Source: Paraburkholderia bryophila (GTDB taxonomy: Bacteria > Pseudomonadota > Gammaproteobacteria > Burkholderiales > Burkholderiaceae). Taken from it: 64,000 nt of DNA. Location: contig NZ_JACCAS010000002.1 of assembly GCF_013409255.1 (NCBI RefSeq), forward strand, positions 3,462,001-3,526,000, in the 5' to 3' direction. Shown here in pieces: positions 53,412 through 62,571 of this stretch. The notes below the pieces were generated by a model. It was given only the letters and a program-made list of their open reading frames with translations. It had not been told where the DNA came from and made no database searches. The translations under genes were made by a program, and so were the position numbers. Each line of letters begins with the position of its first letter. The first letter of the stretch is position 1.

Positions 53412-53702
53412 TCAGTCCTTTCGAATGGGGATCATCAGATCCGTGACACAGGCGCGCTGCAAACCGGCGCGCGGCGCACTGCGGTACAACTCGAGCGCCG
53501 GACGGGTATCGAGCGCATAGCCGTTTTGCGGCAGCCAGACACCGTACAGCGCGCGATAAATGCGATGAAAGTGATACGGCGACAGATGCGCGACCGCCGC
53601 CAGACTGTCGAGCGTATGCGGCGCGCCCGGTTCGAGCAGAATCGCCTCGATCACACGAGCGATCCGCCGACGATAATCGAGTTCAGTGCTGGCTTTCATC
53701 AT
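53412..53702 (-). pseudogene. Shortened AraC/GyrI-type regulator (middle lost)
   Basis: A 96-residue frame. Its start (RRIARVIEAILLEPG, then SLAAVAHLSPYHFHRIYR) is the first helix-turn-helix of AraC-type regulators. It continues with WLPQNGYALDTRPALELYR and TDLMIPIRKD, which match the last part of the GyrI-like effector domain normally found 150-200 residues farther on. The second helix-turn-helix and most of GyrI are missing, in frame. DNA binding is unlikely to work normally. It lies two bases before the hydrolase gene. Confidence 0.72.
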
Positions 53703-53836
53703 GGCGCTAGGATAGCGGCCTCGTCGCCACAATACGGTGCAGAGCTTGCGAAATTTCATTGCGAGCTCACGGTGACGCTGCCGCGCGTCATGCCACTAGT
53801 CGGCTCGACGTGAGGTTCATGTCGATCGAATCGTTT

Positions 53837-54727
53837 TTATAGCTCGGCGGGCCGGCACAGACCGATCATCCACGCATGCACGGCGTCGACCGCGGCCGAA
53901 CGCGCCGGTTGCGCCGAGCGCATCAGCCAGAGCGGCGCCAACGCGAAGCCCGGAACCTGCGGCAAGACTTCCACGCGGCCGCTCGTCAACGCGTCTCCCG
54001 CCGTGAGTCGCGACACCATCGCGATGCCCGCCTCCTGTTCCGCCGCCGCCACGACGAAGCGCGGATCGCTGACCGTCAGCGCCCGGCGCGTGCGCAAACC
54101 GCCGCGCCTGAGTTCCGGCAGCCACGGCGCCCATTCCGGACGCGCTTCGTGAACCAGCAGCGGCGCTTGCGTCAGCACCTCGGGAAACGGCGCGTCGCGC
54201 AGACGGCCTGCCGTTTCCGGTCCGCAGATCGCGACCGCCTCTTCGTCGAGCAACAGCTCGCACGCTACTTCCGGCGTGCGGATCGGCCTCGCTGACACCA
54301 CCAGGTCGACATCGACGCGATCGATCTCGTTGACCTCCTCGTCGGTCACGAGCCAGATTTCGAGCGTCGGCAGCGCCTCGGCGAACTGCCGCATGCGCGG
54401 CATCAGCCAGCCGGAGGCGAACTGCGGCGCGCAGACGAGGATCACCGAATCCGGATTGCCGTACGGTTCGATCCGGTCGCGCCCGTCGGCGAGCGTGGCG
54501 AGCGCCGTCGTGACGGTTTGCGCGTACAGCACCCCGGCGGCGGTCAACGCGACGCCACGGCCGATCCGCCGAAACAGCGGCTGCCCGGTCCACTCCTCCA
54601 GTTGCTGGATCTGATGGCTGATCGCCGACTGGGTCAGCGCGAGTTCTTGCGCCGCGCGCGTGAAGCTGCCGACGCGCGCGGCGGCGTCGAAGGCGAGCAA
54701 GGCTTGCAACGGGGGCAGTCTACGCAT
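53837..54727 (-). CDS. LysR-family regulator, GcvA type
   Basis: A 296-residue regulator. The N-terminal winged helix (LQALLAFDAAARVGSFTRAAQEL, then TQSAISHQIQQLEE) is typical of GcvA-type LysR proteins. The effector domain starts near residue 90. It is divergent from the agmatinase gene with about 190 bases between start codons, and so probably controls the agmatinase/polyamine-binding-protein pair. LysR sites have the T-N11-A form; several are possible here. Confidence 0.92.
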   Translation of the reverse strand: MRRLPPLQALLAFDAAARVGSFTRAAQELALTQSAISHQIQQLEEWTGQPLFRRIGRGVALTAAGVLYAQTVTTALATLADGRDRIEPYGNPDSVILVCAPQFASGWLMPRMRQFAEALPTLEIWLVTDEEVNEIDRVDVDLVVSARPIRTPEVACELLLDEEAVAICGPETAGRLRDAPFPEVLTQAPLLVHEARPEWAPWLPELRRGGLRTRRALTVSDPRFVVAAAEQEAGIAMVSRLTAGDALTSGRVEVLPQVPGFALAPLWLMRSAQPARSAAVDAVHAWMIGLCRPAEL

Positions 54728-54917
54728 GGGCGGCGGTCCTAGTCAGATATTAAAAATATCGATACTTCCAGCAAGATTCTTCGCTTTTCGCGGGAATTTT
54801 TCCCCGCAATCATAGCTCCAGTTGCCCTCCACACGTTTTCTCGTTTCAGCAGACATGAGAAATATTTGTGCGACGGGCGCCCCACTTAAATCGGCTGAAC
54901 CCACTGGACCGACAAGC

Positions 54918-55880
54918 ATGACTCTGGATCTCTACCCCAATCCGCACGCGCCCGGCAGCGAACTGTCTGCCGCCCCCACCTACGCCGGCGTGCTGTCGTT
55001 CATGCGCCGTCCCTATACGCGCGACCTCACGGGCGTCGACGTCGCCGTCTCAGGCGTGCCGCTCGACCTCGCGACCACGTTCCGCCCCGGCACCCGTTTC
55101 GGGCCGGCCGCCATGCGCGCCGCTTCGGTCCAACTGGCCGAACTCGGCGCGTTTCCGTGGGGCGTCGATCCGTTCGACCAGTTGAACGTGGTCGACTACG
55201 GCGACTGCTGGTTCGACGCGCACAACCCGCTCGGGATTCGCGACGCGATCGTCGCGCACGCACGCGGCATTCTCGCGACCGGCACGCGCATGCTGACGCT
55301 CGGCGGCGACCACTACATCACGTATCCGCTGCTGATCGCGCACGCCGAGAAATACGGCAAGCCGCTGAGCCTGATCCACTTCGACGCGCACTGCGACACC
55401 TGGCCCGACGACAACCCCGCCTCGCTGAACCACGGCACGATGTTCTACAAGGCGATCCGCGAGGGCTTGATCGATCCGGCGCGCTCGGTGCAGATCGGTA
55501 TTCGCACGTGGAATGAGGACTTCATGGGCGTGCGCATTCTCGACGCGCCGTGGGTTCACCGCAACGGCATTCAGGCCACGATCGACGAAGTGCTGAAGAT
55601 CGTCGGCGCCGCGCCGACTTATCTGACCTTCGACATCGACTGCCTCGATCCCGCGTTCGCGCCCGGCACGGGTACGCCGGTGGCGGGCGGCCTGAGTTCC
55701 GCGCAGGCGCTGGAGATCGTGCGGGAGCTCGGCGCCGTGGATCTGGTGGGCGCCGACGTGGTGGAAGTGTCGCCGCCCTACGATCACAGCGACGTCACCG
55801 CGCTCGCCGCCGCGCACCTCGCGTCCGACATGCTGTGCCTGATGCGCAACCAGAAGCTGCAACGCCAGCAGCGCGGGTAG
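54918..55880 (+). CDS. speB: Agmatinase
   Basis: Hydrolyses agmatine to putrescine and urea; ureohydrolase with two manganese ions, cytosolic. All metal ligands are in place: GGDH (129-132), DAHCD (156-160) and DIDCLDP (239-245). Length 320 is normal. ATG at 54918 is the likely start, though the ribosome binding site is weak and the frame is open upstream to about 54822. Related enzymes with other guanidino substrates (guanidinobutyrase) look alike, so the substrate is inferred. A polyamine-binding protein gene follows after 59 bases. Confidence 0.88.
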   Translation: MTLDLYPNPHAPGSELSAAPTYAGVLSFMRRPYTRDLTGVDVAVSGVPLDLATTFRPGTRFGPAAMRAASVQLAELGAFPWGVDPFDQLNVVDYGDCWFDAHNPLGIRDAIVAHARGILATGTRMLTLGGDHYITYPLLIAHAEKYGKPLSLIHFDAHCDTWPDDNPASLNHGTMFYKAIREGLIDPARSVQIGIRTWNEDFMGVRILDAPWVHRNGIQATIDEVLKIVGAAPTYLTFDIDCLDPAFAPGTGTPVAGGLSSAQALEIVRELGAVDLVGADVVEVSPPYDHSDVTALAAAHLASDMLCLMRNQKLQRQQRG

Positions 55881-55939
55881 CCCCCTCACACGCATTGACG
55901 AAAAACCCTCACGAACCCCTAGCGGACGATCCGACGACC

Positions 55940-57040
55940 ATGCCCCACACCGCCACGAAACCGATCCTGACCGCCTTACTGATGTGCGCTTTCGGCACTG
56001 CGGCGCACGCCGACGACAAGCAGCTCAATCTGTACAACTGGGGCGACTACATCGCGAAAGACACCGTACCGAACTTCCAGAAGGAGTTCGGCATTCAGGT
56101 GCGCTACGACGAGTACGACGGCGACGAGACCTTGCAGGCGAAACTGCTGACCGGTTCGACCGGCTACGACGTCGTAGTGCCAACCTCGAACTTTCTGGCC
56201 AAGCAGATCGAAGCCGGTATCTATCAGAAGCTCGACAAGTCGAAGCTGCCGAATCTGGCGAACCTCGATCCAACGCTGATGAAACTCGTCGCCGACGCGG
56301 ATCCCGGCAATCGGTACGCGGTGCCGTGGGCGTGGGGCACGACCGGGCTCGGCTACAACGTCACGCGGGTAAAGAAGATTCTCGGCGACAACGTGCCGCT
56401 CGATAGCTGGGACGTGCTGTTCAAACCGGAATATCTGAGCAAGCTGAAGAGCTGCGGCGTGTCCATGCTCGATGCACCGACCGACGTGTTCGCGGTCACG
56501 CTGCACTATCTCGGCCGCGACCCCAACAGCGAAAATCCGGCCGACTATCAGGCCGCGTATGAAGCGCTAAAGAAGATTCGCCCGTATATCACGCAGTTCA
56601 ATGTGACGAGCTACATCAACGACCTCGCGGGCGACGATATCTGTTTCGCGCTGAGCTGGTCGGGGGATGTGTCGATGGCGAGCCATCGCGCGCGCGAGGC
56701 CAACAAGAGCTACCAGGTCAAGTACTTCATTCCGCAAGGCGGCGCGCCGGTCTGGTTCGACATGATGGCGATCCCGAAAGATGCGCCGCATCCGCAGGCG
56801 GCGCTGGAGTGGATCAACTATATCGAGCGCCCCGAGGTTCACGCGGCGATTACGAATACGGTGTTCTATCCGAACGCGGATGCGGCCGCGCGTAAATTCG
56901 TGAACGCGGATATTCTCAACGATCCGACCGTGTATCCGCCTGAGCCGGTGTTGAAAACGCTGTTTCTGCTGAAGCCGTTGCCTGCACCGATCAAGCGGCT
57001 GGAAGGCAGGTTGTGGGCGCAGTTGAAGTCGGGGTCGTAG
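55940..57040 (+). CDS. potF: Polyamine ABC transporter substrate-binding protein
   Basis: A 366-residue periplasmic binding protein of the PotF/PotD type. Signal peptide cleaved near AHA-DDK. The mature start LNLYNWGDYIA is diagnostic of this family, and further landmarks are VRYDEYDGDETLQAKLL, VVVPTSNFL, and ALSWSGDVSMA, which hold polyamine contacts. No permease or ATPase gene follows in the same direction, so it must work with transporter subunits encoded elsewhere or serve as a sensor. Agmatinase is just upstream, and its product putrescine is a plausible ligand. Confidence 0.9.
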   Translation: MPHTATKPILTALLMCAFGTAAHADDKQLNLYNWGDYIAKDTVPNFQKEFGIQVRYDEYDGDETLQAKLLTGSTGYDVVVPTSNFLAKQIEAGIYQKLDKSKLPNLANLDPTLMKLVADADPGNRYAVPWAWGTTGLGYNVTRVKKILGDNVPLDSWDVLFKPEYLSKLKSCGVSMLDAPTDVFAVTLHYLGRDPNSENPADYQAAYEALKKIRPYITQFNVTSYINDLAGDDICFALSWSGDVSMASHRAREANKSYQVKYFIPQGGAPVWFDMMAIPKDAPHPQAALEWINYIERPEVHAAITNTVFYPNADAAARKFVNADILNDPTVYPPEPVLKTLFLLKPLPAPIKRLEGRLWAQLKSGS

Positions 57041-57120
57041 AGGCGGACGGCGGCTTATTTAGCTCTTTTATGGGCCGCCTTCGCGTTTGACTCGTGCCGT
57101 CGGATGACGACGCGGCCGGT

Positions 57121-57846
57121 TCAATCCTTCGCGTATAACGTCGAGTCCGCGAAACCTTCGGCGGCCAGCACCTGGCCGACCAGGATCAACGCGGTCCGCT
57201 CGATCGATGTCGACTGCACCTTGCCGACGATATCGTCGAGCGTGCCGGCGATCTTCTCCTCGTCGGGCCAGCTCGCGCGATAGATCACCGCGATCGGACA
57301 CGCGCCGCCGTAATGCGGCCGCAGTTCATCGACGATCCGCGCGAGGTGCCGCACGCCCAGGTGGATCGCCATCGTCGCGCGGTGCCGTGCGAGGTCGGCG
57401 AGTTGTTCGCCTTCGGGCATACGGGTTTTGCTCGCGTAGCGCGTGAGAATCAGCGTCTGCGAAACATCGGGCAGCGTGAGTTCGCAACCGAGCGTCGCGG
57501 CGCAGGCAGCGGTTGCCGTCACCCCCGGCACGATTTCGTACGGAATGTTCAGCTCGCGCAGGCGACGGATCTGCTCGCCGATCGCGCCGTATAACGACGG
57601 GTCGCCGGAGTGCACGCGCGCGACGTGCTGGTTGTTGTCGTGCGCGGTCTTGAGCAGCGCGATGATCTGGTCGAGATCGAGGTCGGCGGTGTTGACCACG
57701 AGTTCGGCCGTGTGACCTTCGAGCACTGCGTCGGGCACGAGCGATCCGGCGTACAGGATCACTGGGCAACTGCGTACGAGGCGCTGGCCTTTTACTGTGA
57801 TCAGTTCCGGGTCGCCTGGACCCGCGCCGATGAAAAACACCGTCAT
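57121..57846 (-). CDS. cobM: Precorrin-4 C11-methyltransferase CobM
   Basis: A 241-residue SAM-dependent uroporphyrinogen-type methyltransferase of aerobic B12 synthesis; forms precorrin-5. It begins [18 protein letters not shown], and has YAGSLVPDAVL, VHSGDPSLYGA and IPYEIVPGVTA, the CobM/CbiF pattern. It is 148 bases after cobK on the same strand and has no coupling overlap, so it may be a separate unit. The convergent PotF-like gene ends 80 bases away. Confidence 0.95.
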   Translation of the reverse strand: MTVFFIGAGPGDPELITVKGQRLVRSCPVILYAGSLVPDAVLEGHTAELVVNTADLDLDQIIALLKTAHDNNQHVARVHSGDPSLYGAIGEQIRRLRELNIPYEIVPGVTATAACAATLGCELTLPDVSQTLILTRYASKTRMPEGEQLADLARHRATMAIHLGVRHLARIVDELRPHYGGACPIAVIYRASWPDEEKIAGTLDDIVGKVQSTSIERTALILVGQVLAAEGFADSTLYAKD

Positions 57847-57994
57847 TTACTGCTCCGTGATTGGTTGGGGTGGCGTGTGCCGCTTGGGTGGCCGGTTCCG
57901 TGTGCGCGGTGCAAGTTCATGTTGTGGCTCAGGCCGCTGTTTGAGCTGCGGCTGCGGCTCGCGCTACGGCTCAAGCCGCCGTTAAGGGCACGGC
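57847..57994. other. Repeat-like spacer between cobK and cobM
   Basis: 148 bases with several near copies of CGGCTC/CGGCTG and GGCTCA, giving a low-complexity look. No open frame of note. It may carry the cobM promoter. Confidence 0.4.
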
Positions 57995-58717
57995 TCACGC
58001 GAGCACTCTCAACGCGTCGAGCAGATCGTCAACGCTGTCGAACTCACGATCCACCGCCGGCAAGTCGGGCCGGCGCAACATCACGACCGGCAAGCGACGT
58101 TCGCGCGCTACCTCAAGTTTCGCTTCCGTCGCGCCGCCGCCGCTGTTTTTGCTGACCACGACATCGAAGGCTTGCAGCGCGAACAACGCGCGCTCGCCTT
58201 CGAGCGTGAATGGGCCGCGCGTCGCGATGATCCTCGCGCGCGTGGCGTCCTGGTGCGGATCGAGACAACGTACGGTCCAGAACTGATGCACAGGAATTTC
58301 GTCGAGGTGCGCGAGCGGTTCGCGGCCGAGCGTGAATAGCGGCTTTCTGAACGGTGCGAGCGCCGCCGTGAGCTCGTTCCAATTGCCGACCATTCGCCAA
58401 TCGTCACCGGCTTGCGGCTGCCAGGCCGGGCGGCGTAGCGCCCAACACGGCACATGCGCTGCACGGCTGGCGTGCGCGGCGTTCGCGCTGATTTGCGCGG
58501 CGTACGGATGGGTCGCGTCGATCACCATGCTGATGCGTTCGTCCGCGATGTACTGCGCCATGCCCTCGCTACCGCCGAAACCGCCGACACGCACCGCGCA
58601 CGCCAGATCGTCGGGCACCTTGCCGAGACCCGCGAGACTGTACACGTGCGTGGAATCGAGTTGACGCGCGATGCGCAATGCGTCGCCGGTGCCGCCTAGC
58701 AACAGGATTCGCGTCAT
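57995..58717 (-). CDS. cobK: Precorrin-6A reductase CobK
   Basis: A 240-residue NADPH-dependent enzyme that reduces precorrin-6A to precorrin-6B. It starts with a Rossmann segment [17 protein letters not shown], and has [16 protein letters not shown] and [14 protein letters not shown], typical of CobK/CbiJ. Its ATG overlaps the stop codon of cobL (ATGA), so the two are translated together. Confidence 0.95.
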   Translation of the reverse strand: MTRILLLGGTGDALRIARQLDSTHVYSLAGLGKVPDDLACAVRVGGFGGSEGMAQYIADERISMVIDATHPYAAQISANAAHASRAAHVPCWALRRPAWQPQAGDDWRMVGNWNELTAALAPFRKPLFTLGREPLAHLDEIPVHQFWTVRCLDPHQDATRARIIATRGPFTLEGERALFALQAFDVVVSKNSGGGATEAKLEVARERRLPVVMLRRPDLPAVDREFDSVDDLLDALRVLA

Positions 58718-60027
58718 TGTGCGGCTCCGCTGTTTGACGCGCTGACTGCGGTTGTGGTGCTGGCATCGCTTGCGCTATTTGCACCGCTTGCCTGGCTTCC
58801 GCCGCTTGCCACGTCCACCTCACGCGCCGGCTTCACCACCTCCAGCAGCGTGATCGGCAACGCCTGCCGCCACGTATCGAAACCGCCGAGCGGTTGCGCA
58901 TCCGCCAACGCAATACGCGTCAGCGTGCCGCCAAACCGCTCGCGCCACGCGACCAGCGCCGCCTCGCCCTGCAACGTCACCACATTGGCAACCAGCCGAC
59001 CGCCTTCGCGCAAACTCGCCCAGCACGCTTCCAGCACGCCCGGCACAGTTACGCCGCCGCCGATGAACACCGCATCCGGCGCCGGCAAGCCCCGTAACGC
59101 ATCCGGCGCGCGACCGGCCACGAGCTGCAGGCCCGGCACGCCCAACGCATCGCGATTGTGTTCGATAAAGCGCTGCCGTTCCGCGTGGCCTTCAATCGCG
59201 ATCGCGCGGCACGTTGGATGCGCGCGCATCCATTCAATGCCGATCGAGCCGCTGCCCGCGCCCACATCCCACAGCAACTCGCCGGGCGTCGGCGCGAGAC
59301 GCGCGAGCGTGATGGCGCGCACATCGCGCTTGGTCAACTGGCCGTCGTGGCGAAACGCATCGTCGGGCAAGCCGACAGTGAGCGGCAGACGCGGCGCACC
59401 CTGGGTCGCCCGGCATTCGAGCGCGATCAGATTCAACGCGGCCACCTCGCCCGCGGACCATTGATCCGCGCGACCATCGATCCGGCGCTCCAACTCCCCG
59501 CCCAGATGCTCCAGCACGATCATGCGAGTCGCGCCGAAGCCGCGCGCGTTCAGCAACGCCGCCAGCGCCGCGGGCGTGCGGCCGTCCGCGCTCAGCACGA
59601 AGACGCGCGCGCCGTGATGCAAGTGCGCGTTCAATGTCGGCAGCGGACGGCCCACCAGCGACACCGTCGCGACGTCCTGCAACGGCCAGCCGAGACGCGC
59701 GGCCGCCAGCGACAACGACGACGGCGCCGGCAGCACCCGCAACTCGTCCGCCGGCAGTTGACGCGCGAGCGTCGCGCCGACGCCGAACAGCATTGGGTCA
59801 CCGCTCGCCAGCACGCACACCGCGCCGCCACGCTCGGCGAGCAACGGCGCGAGATCGAACGGACGCGGCCACGCGGCCCGCCGCGCCGCGAGACGCGCGG
59901 GCAGCATCGCCAGATGCCGCTCGCCGCCATACACCACCGACGCCTCCAGCAACGCACGTCGCGCGGACCGCCCCAAACCGGCGAAGCCGTCGTCGCCAAT
60001 GCCTACCACGGTCAGCCATACCGGCAT
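58714..60027 (-). CDS. cobL: Precorrin-6Y C5,15-methyltransferase (decarboxylating) CobL
   Basis: A 437-residue bifunctional enzyme that methylates precorrin-6B at C5 and C15 and removes a carboxyl group. The N-terminal half is a CbiE-type methyltransferase ([25 protein letters not shown]), the C-terminal half a CbiT-type ([25 protein letters not shown]). A low-complexity Ala/Ser/Thr tail of about 25 residues follows. AAGGAT precedes the ATG at 60027; the frame farther upstream is not homologous. First gene of the leftward cob operon, about 80 bases from the riboswitch on the opposite strand. Confidence 0.95.
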   Translation of the reverse strand: MPVWLTVVGIGDDGFAGLGRSARRALLEASVVYGGERHLAMLPARLAARRAAWPRPFDLAPLLAERGGAVCVLASGDPMLFGVGATLARQLPADELRVLPAPSSLSLAAARLGWPLQDVATVSLVGRPLPTLNAHLHHGARVFVLSADGRTPAALAALLNARGFGATRMIVLEHLGGELERRIDGRADQWSAGEVAALNLIALECRATQGAPRLPLTVGLPDDAFRHDGQLTKRDVRAITLARLAPTPGELLWDVGAGSGSIGIEWMRAHPTCRAIAIEGHAERQRFIEHNRDALGVPGLQLVAGRAPDALRGLPAPDAVFIGGGVTVPGVLEACWASLREGGRLVANVVTLQGEAALVAWRERFGGTLTRIALADAQPLGGFDTWRQALPITLLEVVKPAREVDVASGGSQASGANSASDASTTTAVSASNSGAAQ

Positions 60028-60112
60028 CCGACCATCCTTATTCTGTATCTTCAAATAATGCGCTGAGCCACGCCGATCAAGGCGTCCAGCCTCGTTATGC
60101 TGTTCGAAAAAA

Positions 60113-60290
60113 GGCATAATACAGCCGCCGGCGCCCTTCGGGGCCTAAGAGGGAACACAGTGTCACTGTGGCTGCCCCCGCAACTGTATGCAGCGAGTCC
60201 GCCCGCGCTGCGCGCCACTGGTTCGACCGGGAAGGCCGCGACGGACTTTGACCTGCCAGCCAGGAGACCTGCCGGCGAGACTGTTCGTGC
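60113..60290 (+). promoter_or_regulatory. Cobalamin riboswitch
   Basis: Adenosylcobalamin-sensing leader RNA for the rightward cob operon. The B12 box AGCCAGGAGACCTGCC is at 60258-60273. Upstream are the other conserved elements: GGGAACACAGTG near 60151 and GCTGCCCCCGCAACTGTA near 60171-60188. High B12 should reduce expression of cobG and the genes behind it. The limits are approximate, and the expression platform probably extends to about 60400. Confidence 0.95.
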
Positions 60291-60408
60291 CAGCCAACAT
60301 CGGGCGGGGTGTACCGATGCCGCAGCAACGCCCGCTTCCAGGCTTGCTCGGGCCACCGCGCGACGCTACCCGGTGTCCGTTTTGAAGCAAGCTTCGTCCT
60401 CTCCCGTT

Positions 60409-61935
60409 ATGCATCATGCGGCGCTCGCGCTGCGGCCGTCGGCCTGTCCGGGGCTGCTGCGGATCGTTGTTGCGCGCGACGGAGGGCTGTGCCGGATCAA
60501 GCTGCCCGGCGGCGCGTTGAGCGCAGCCCAGGCGCGCGCAATTGCCGATGCGAGCTTGCTGCACGCCGCAGGCGCGATTGAGGTGACCAATCGGGCGAAT
60601 CTGCAGGTGCGTGGTGTGCGCAGCGGGCAGGAGGCGGCTTTCATCGAGGCGTTGATTAAGGCGGGACTTGGGCCGACCGGCGCGTTGATTGAGGCTGGGC
60701 TTGAGCCGAGCGACGCGTTGATCGAGGCGGCGCCTGGGCCGACGCGGAACGTGGCAGCCGCGGAAACTGGCCACCTGGATCCAGCCGCCGCGTACGCAGC
60801 GACCACCCTCGCCGCCGATGACGTCCGCAACGTGATGATCAGCCCCGCCGCGGGACGCGATCCGTTTGCGTTGTTCGATACAGGTCCCCTTTGCGCCGAA
60901 TTACTCGCGCTACTGCAAAGCGAACCGCGTTTCGCGGCGCTGTCGCCGAAATTCGCACTGTTGCTGGATGGTGGCGAACGGCTTGCGCGTATCGATCATC
61001 CACACGACGTGTGGCTGGCGGCGACGCAAGGTTCCGATGGCGTGCGGTTTGTCGTTGGCCTAGCGGGTTGCCCGCCTGAAGCCGGATCGCAGCACGCCGA
61101 CTACACCGGCGCTTTAGCGGCCGTCCGCCCGTCACAAGTCTGCGCGCTGATCCGCGCGTTGCTGCACACGTTTCTCGACCTCGCCGCAGCCGATGCCACG
61201 CGTATGCGTCACCTGCTCGCCACCCATTCCGCCGACGCGCTCCTGCACCACGCGCAACGCTACGTCGATTTCCCGCTGTCGCGCGATGCGTCGCTAGTCG
61301 ACTGGCAACGCGGCACAGCCGCCGACGCGACGCTACGGCTCGGCGCACAAAAACAAAGCCAGCCGGACACATGGCACGCAGGCGGCCAGCCGCCGCTCGG
61401 ACGCCTCGACGCCGCCACCCTGCACGGCCTCGCCACGCTCGCCCAACAGCACGGCGACGGCACATTGCGCATGACGCCCTGGCAAAGCGTCCTGCTGCCC
61501 GACATCGCAACACACGACGTGCCTGCCGTGCTGACGGGCCTAACCGAACTCGGCCTCGCCACCGACCCCGCGCAAGCCATCACGCGTCTGATCGCCTGCG
61601 CCGGTTCGACCGGCTGCGCCAAAAGTCTCGCCGACACCAAAGCCGACGCGCTGCAACTCGCGCCGCGCCTGCTCGCCGGCATCGACGTGCATCTGAGCGG
61701 CTGTCCGCGTTCGTGCGCCGCCGCGCATTGCGCGCCGTACACGCTGCTGGCGGTCGCGCCCGGCGCCTACGACCTGTATCGACGCGACGGCCAGCCCGGC
61801 TTCGGCGCCTGCGTCGCGCACCGGCTAACGATCGACCAGGCCGCCGACACGCTCGCATGCCCGACCGATATCGACGCATCAAGAGACGCCTCCATACCCG
61901 CCCATATTGACGACATCCACGAGCGAAACCCATGA
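60409..61935 (+). CDS. cobG: Precorrin-3B synthase CobG
   Basis: A 508-residue siroheme and [4Fe-4S] protein related to sulfite/nitrite reductases; makes precorrin-3B using oxygen, so the pathway is the aerobic one. Cluster cysteines are Cys397, Cys403, Cys432 and Cys436 (CAGSTGC, CPRSC). The first half-domain contains EVTNRANLQVRGV. A threefold 11-residue repeat (ALIKAGLGPTG and variants, residues 81-113) expands the next segment. The start is uncertain: ATG at 60409 or GTG at 60373, neither with a clear ribosome binding site; the still longer open frame runs through the riboswitch and is not protein. Confidence 0.92.
   Translation: MHHAALALRPSACPGLLRIVVARDGGLCRIKLPGGALSAAQARAIADASLLHAAGAIEVTNRANLQVRGVRSGQEAAFIEALIKAGLGPTGALIEAGLEPSDALIEAAPGPTRNVAAAETGHLDPAAAYAATTLAADDVRNVMISPAAGRDPFALFDTGPLCAELLALLQSEPRFAALSPKFALLLDGGERLARIDHPHDVWLAATQGSDGVRFVVGLAGCPPEAGSQHADYTGALAAVRPSQVCALIRALLHTFLDLAAADATRMRHLLATHSADALLHHAQRYVDFPLSRDASLVDWQRGTAADATLRLGAQKQSQPDTWHAGGQPPLGRLDAATLHGLATLAQQHGDGTLRMTPWQSVLLPDIATHDVPAVLTGLTELGLATDPAQAITRLIACAGSTGCAKSLADTKADALQLAPRLLAGIDVHLSGCPRSCAAAHCAPYTLLAVAPGAYDLYRRDGQPGFGACVAHRLTIDQAADTLACPTDIDASRDASIPAHIDDIHERNP
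60649..60747 (+). repeat. Three tandem 33-bp repeats inside cobG
   Basis: Three adjacent 33-bp units starting GCGTTGAT (60649, 60682, 60715). The first two are most alike, and the third differs mainly in its second half. Each codes 11 residues of the type ALI-(K/E)-AGLGPTG, so the array keeps the reading frame. Confidence 0.9.
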
Positions 61936-61952
61936 GTAACCTCGATGCTTGA
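61932..61952 (+). other. Six-codon mini-ORF bridging cobG and cobH
   Basis: An ATG overlapping the cobG stop (ATGA) opens a six-codon frame (MSNLDA) that ends in TGA just inside the start of cobH. Ribosomes leaving cobG could restart here and then at the cobH ATG, seven bases before the mini-ORF stop. It may be accidental. Confidence 0.35.
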
Positions 61953-62571
61953 TTACATCCGCGACGGTCAGGAGATCTATCGCCAATCCTTCGCGACGAT
62001 CCGCGCGGAGGCCGATTTGTCGCGCATTCCCGCCGACCTCGACAAGCTCGCGGTCCGAGTGATCCACGCGTGCGGCATGGTCGACGTAATCGACGCGCTG
62101 CGGTTTTCCGAAGGCGCCGGCTCGGCAGGCCGCGCGGCGCTCGCGCAAGGCGCGCCGATTCTGTGCGATGCGGGCATGGTCGCGCAAGGCATCACGCGCG
62201 CGCGCTTGCCGGCGAACAACGAGGTGATCTGCACGCTCACGCATCCGGACGTGCCGTCGCTCGCGCGCGAACTCGGCAACACGCGCTCGGCCGCCGCGCT
62301 CGAATTGTGGCGCCCGCATCTGGCGGGCAGCGTCGTCGTGATCGGTAATGCGCCGACCGCCCTGTTCCATCTGCTCGACATGCTCGATGACGGCGCACCG
62401 AAGCCCGCGCTGATTCTCGGCTTTCCGGTCGGCTTCGTCGGCGCGGCGGAATCGAAAGCGCTGCTCGCGCAAGATAGTCGCGGTGTGCCCTATGTCGCGA
62501 TCGAAGGCCGGCGCGGCGGTAGCGCGATGGCTGCCGCCGCCGTCAACGCGCTGGCCACGGAGGTCGAGTAA
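61945..62571 (+). CDS. cobH: Precorrin-8X methylmutase CobH
   Basis: A 208-residue enzyme that moves a methyl group from C11 to C12, giving hydrogenobyrinate. The catalytic His41 is in VRVIHACGM, and the segments GAPILCDAGMVAQGI and VVIGNAPTALF are diagnostic. It follows cobG by nine bases and directly abuts cobI (TAA-ATG). No strong ribosome binding site; translation is probably coupled. Confidence 0.95.
   Translation: MLDYIRDGQEIYRQSFATIRAEADLSRIPADLDKLAVRVIHACGMVDVIDALRFSEGAGSAGRAALAQGAPILCDAGMVAQGITRARLPANNEVICTLTHPDVPSLARELGNTRSAAALELWRPHLAGSVVVIGNAPTALFHLLDMLDDGAPKPALILGFPVGFVGAAESKALLAQDSRGVPYVAIEGRRGGSAMAAAAVNALATEVE

Noticed and set aside
60097..60408. N-terminal extension of CobG through the open frame upstream
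   Set aside because: This DNA is the cobalamin riboswitch; the translation has no similarity to CobG.
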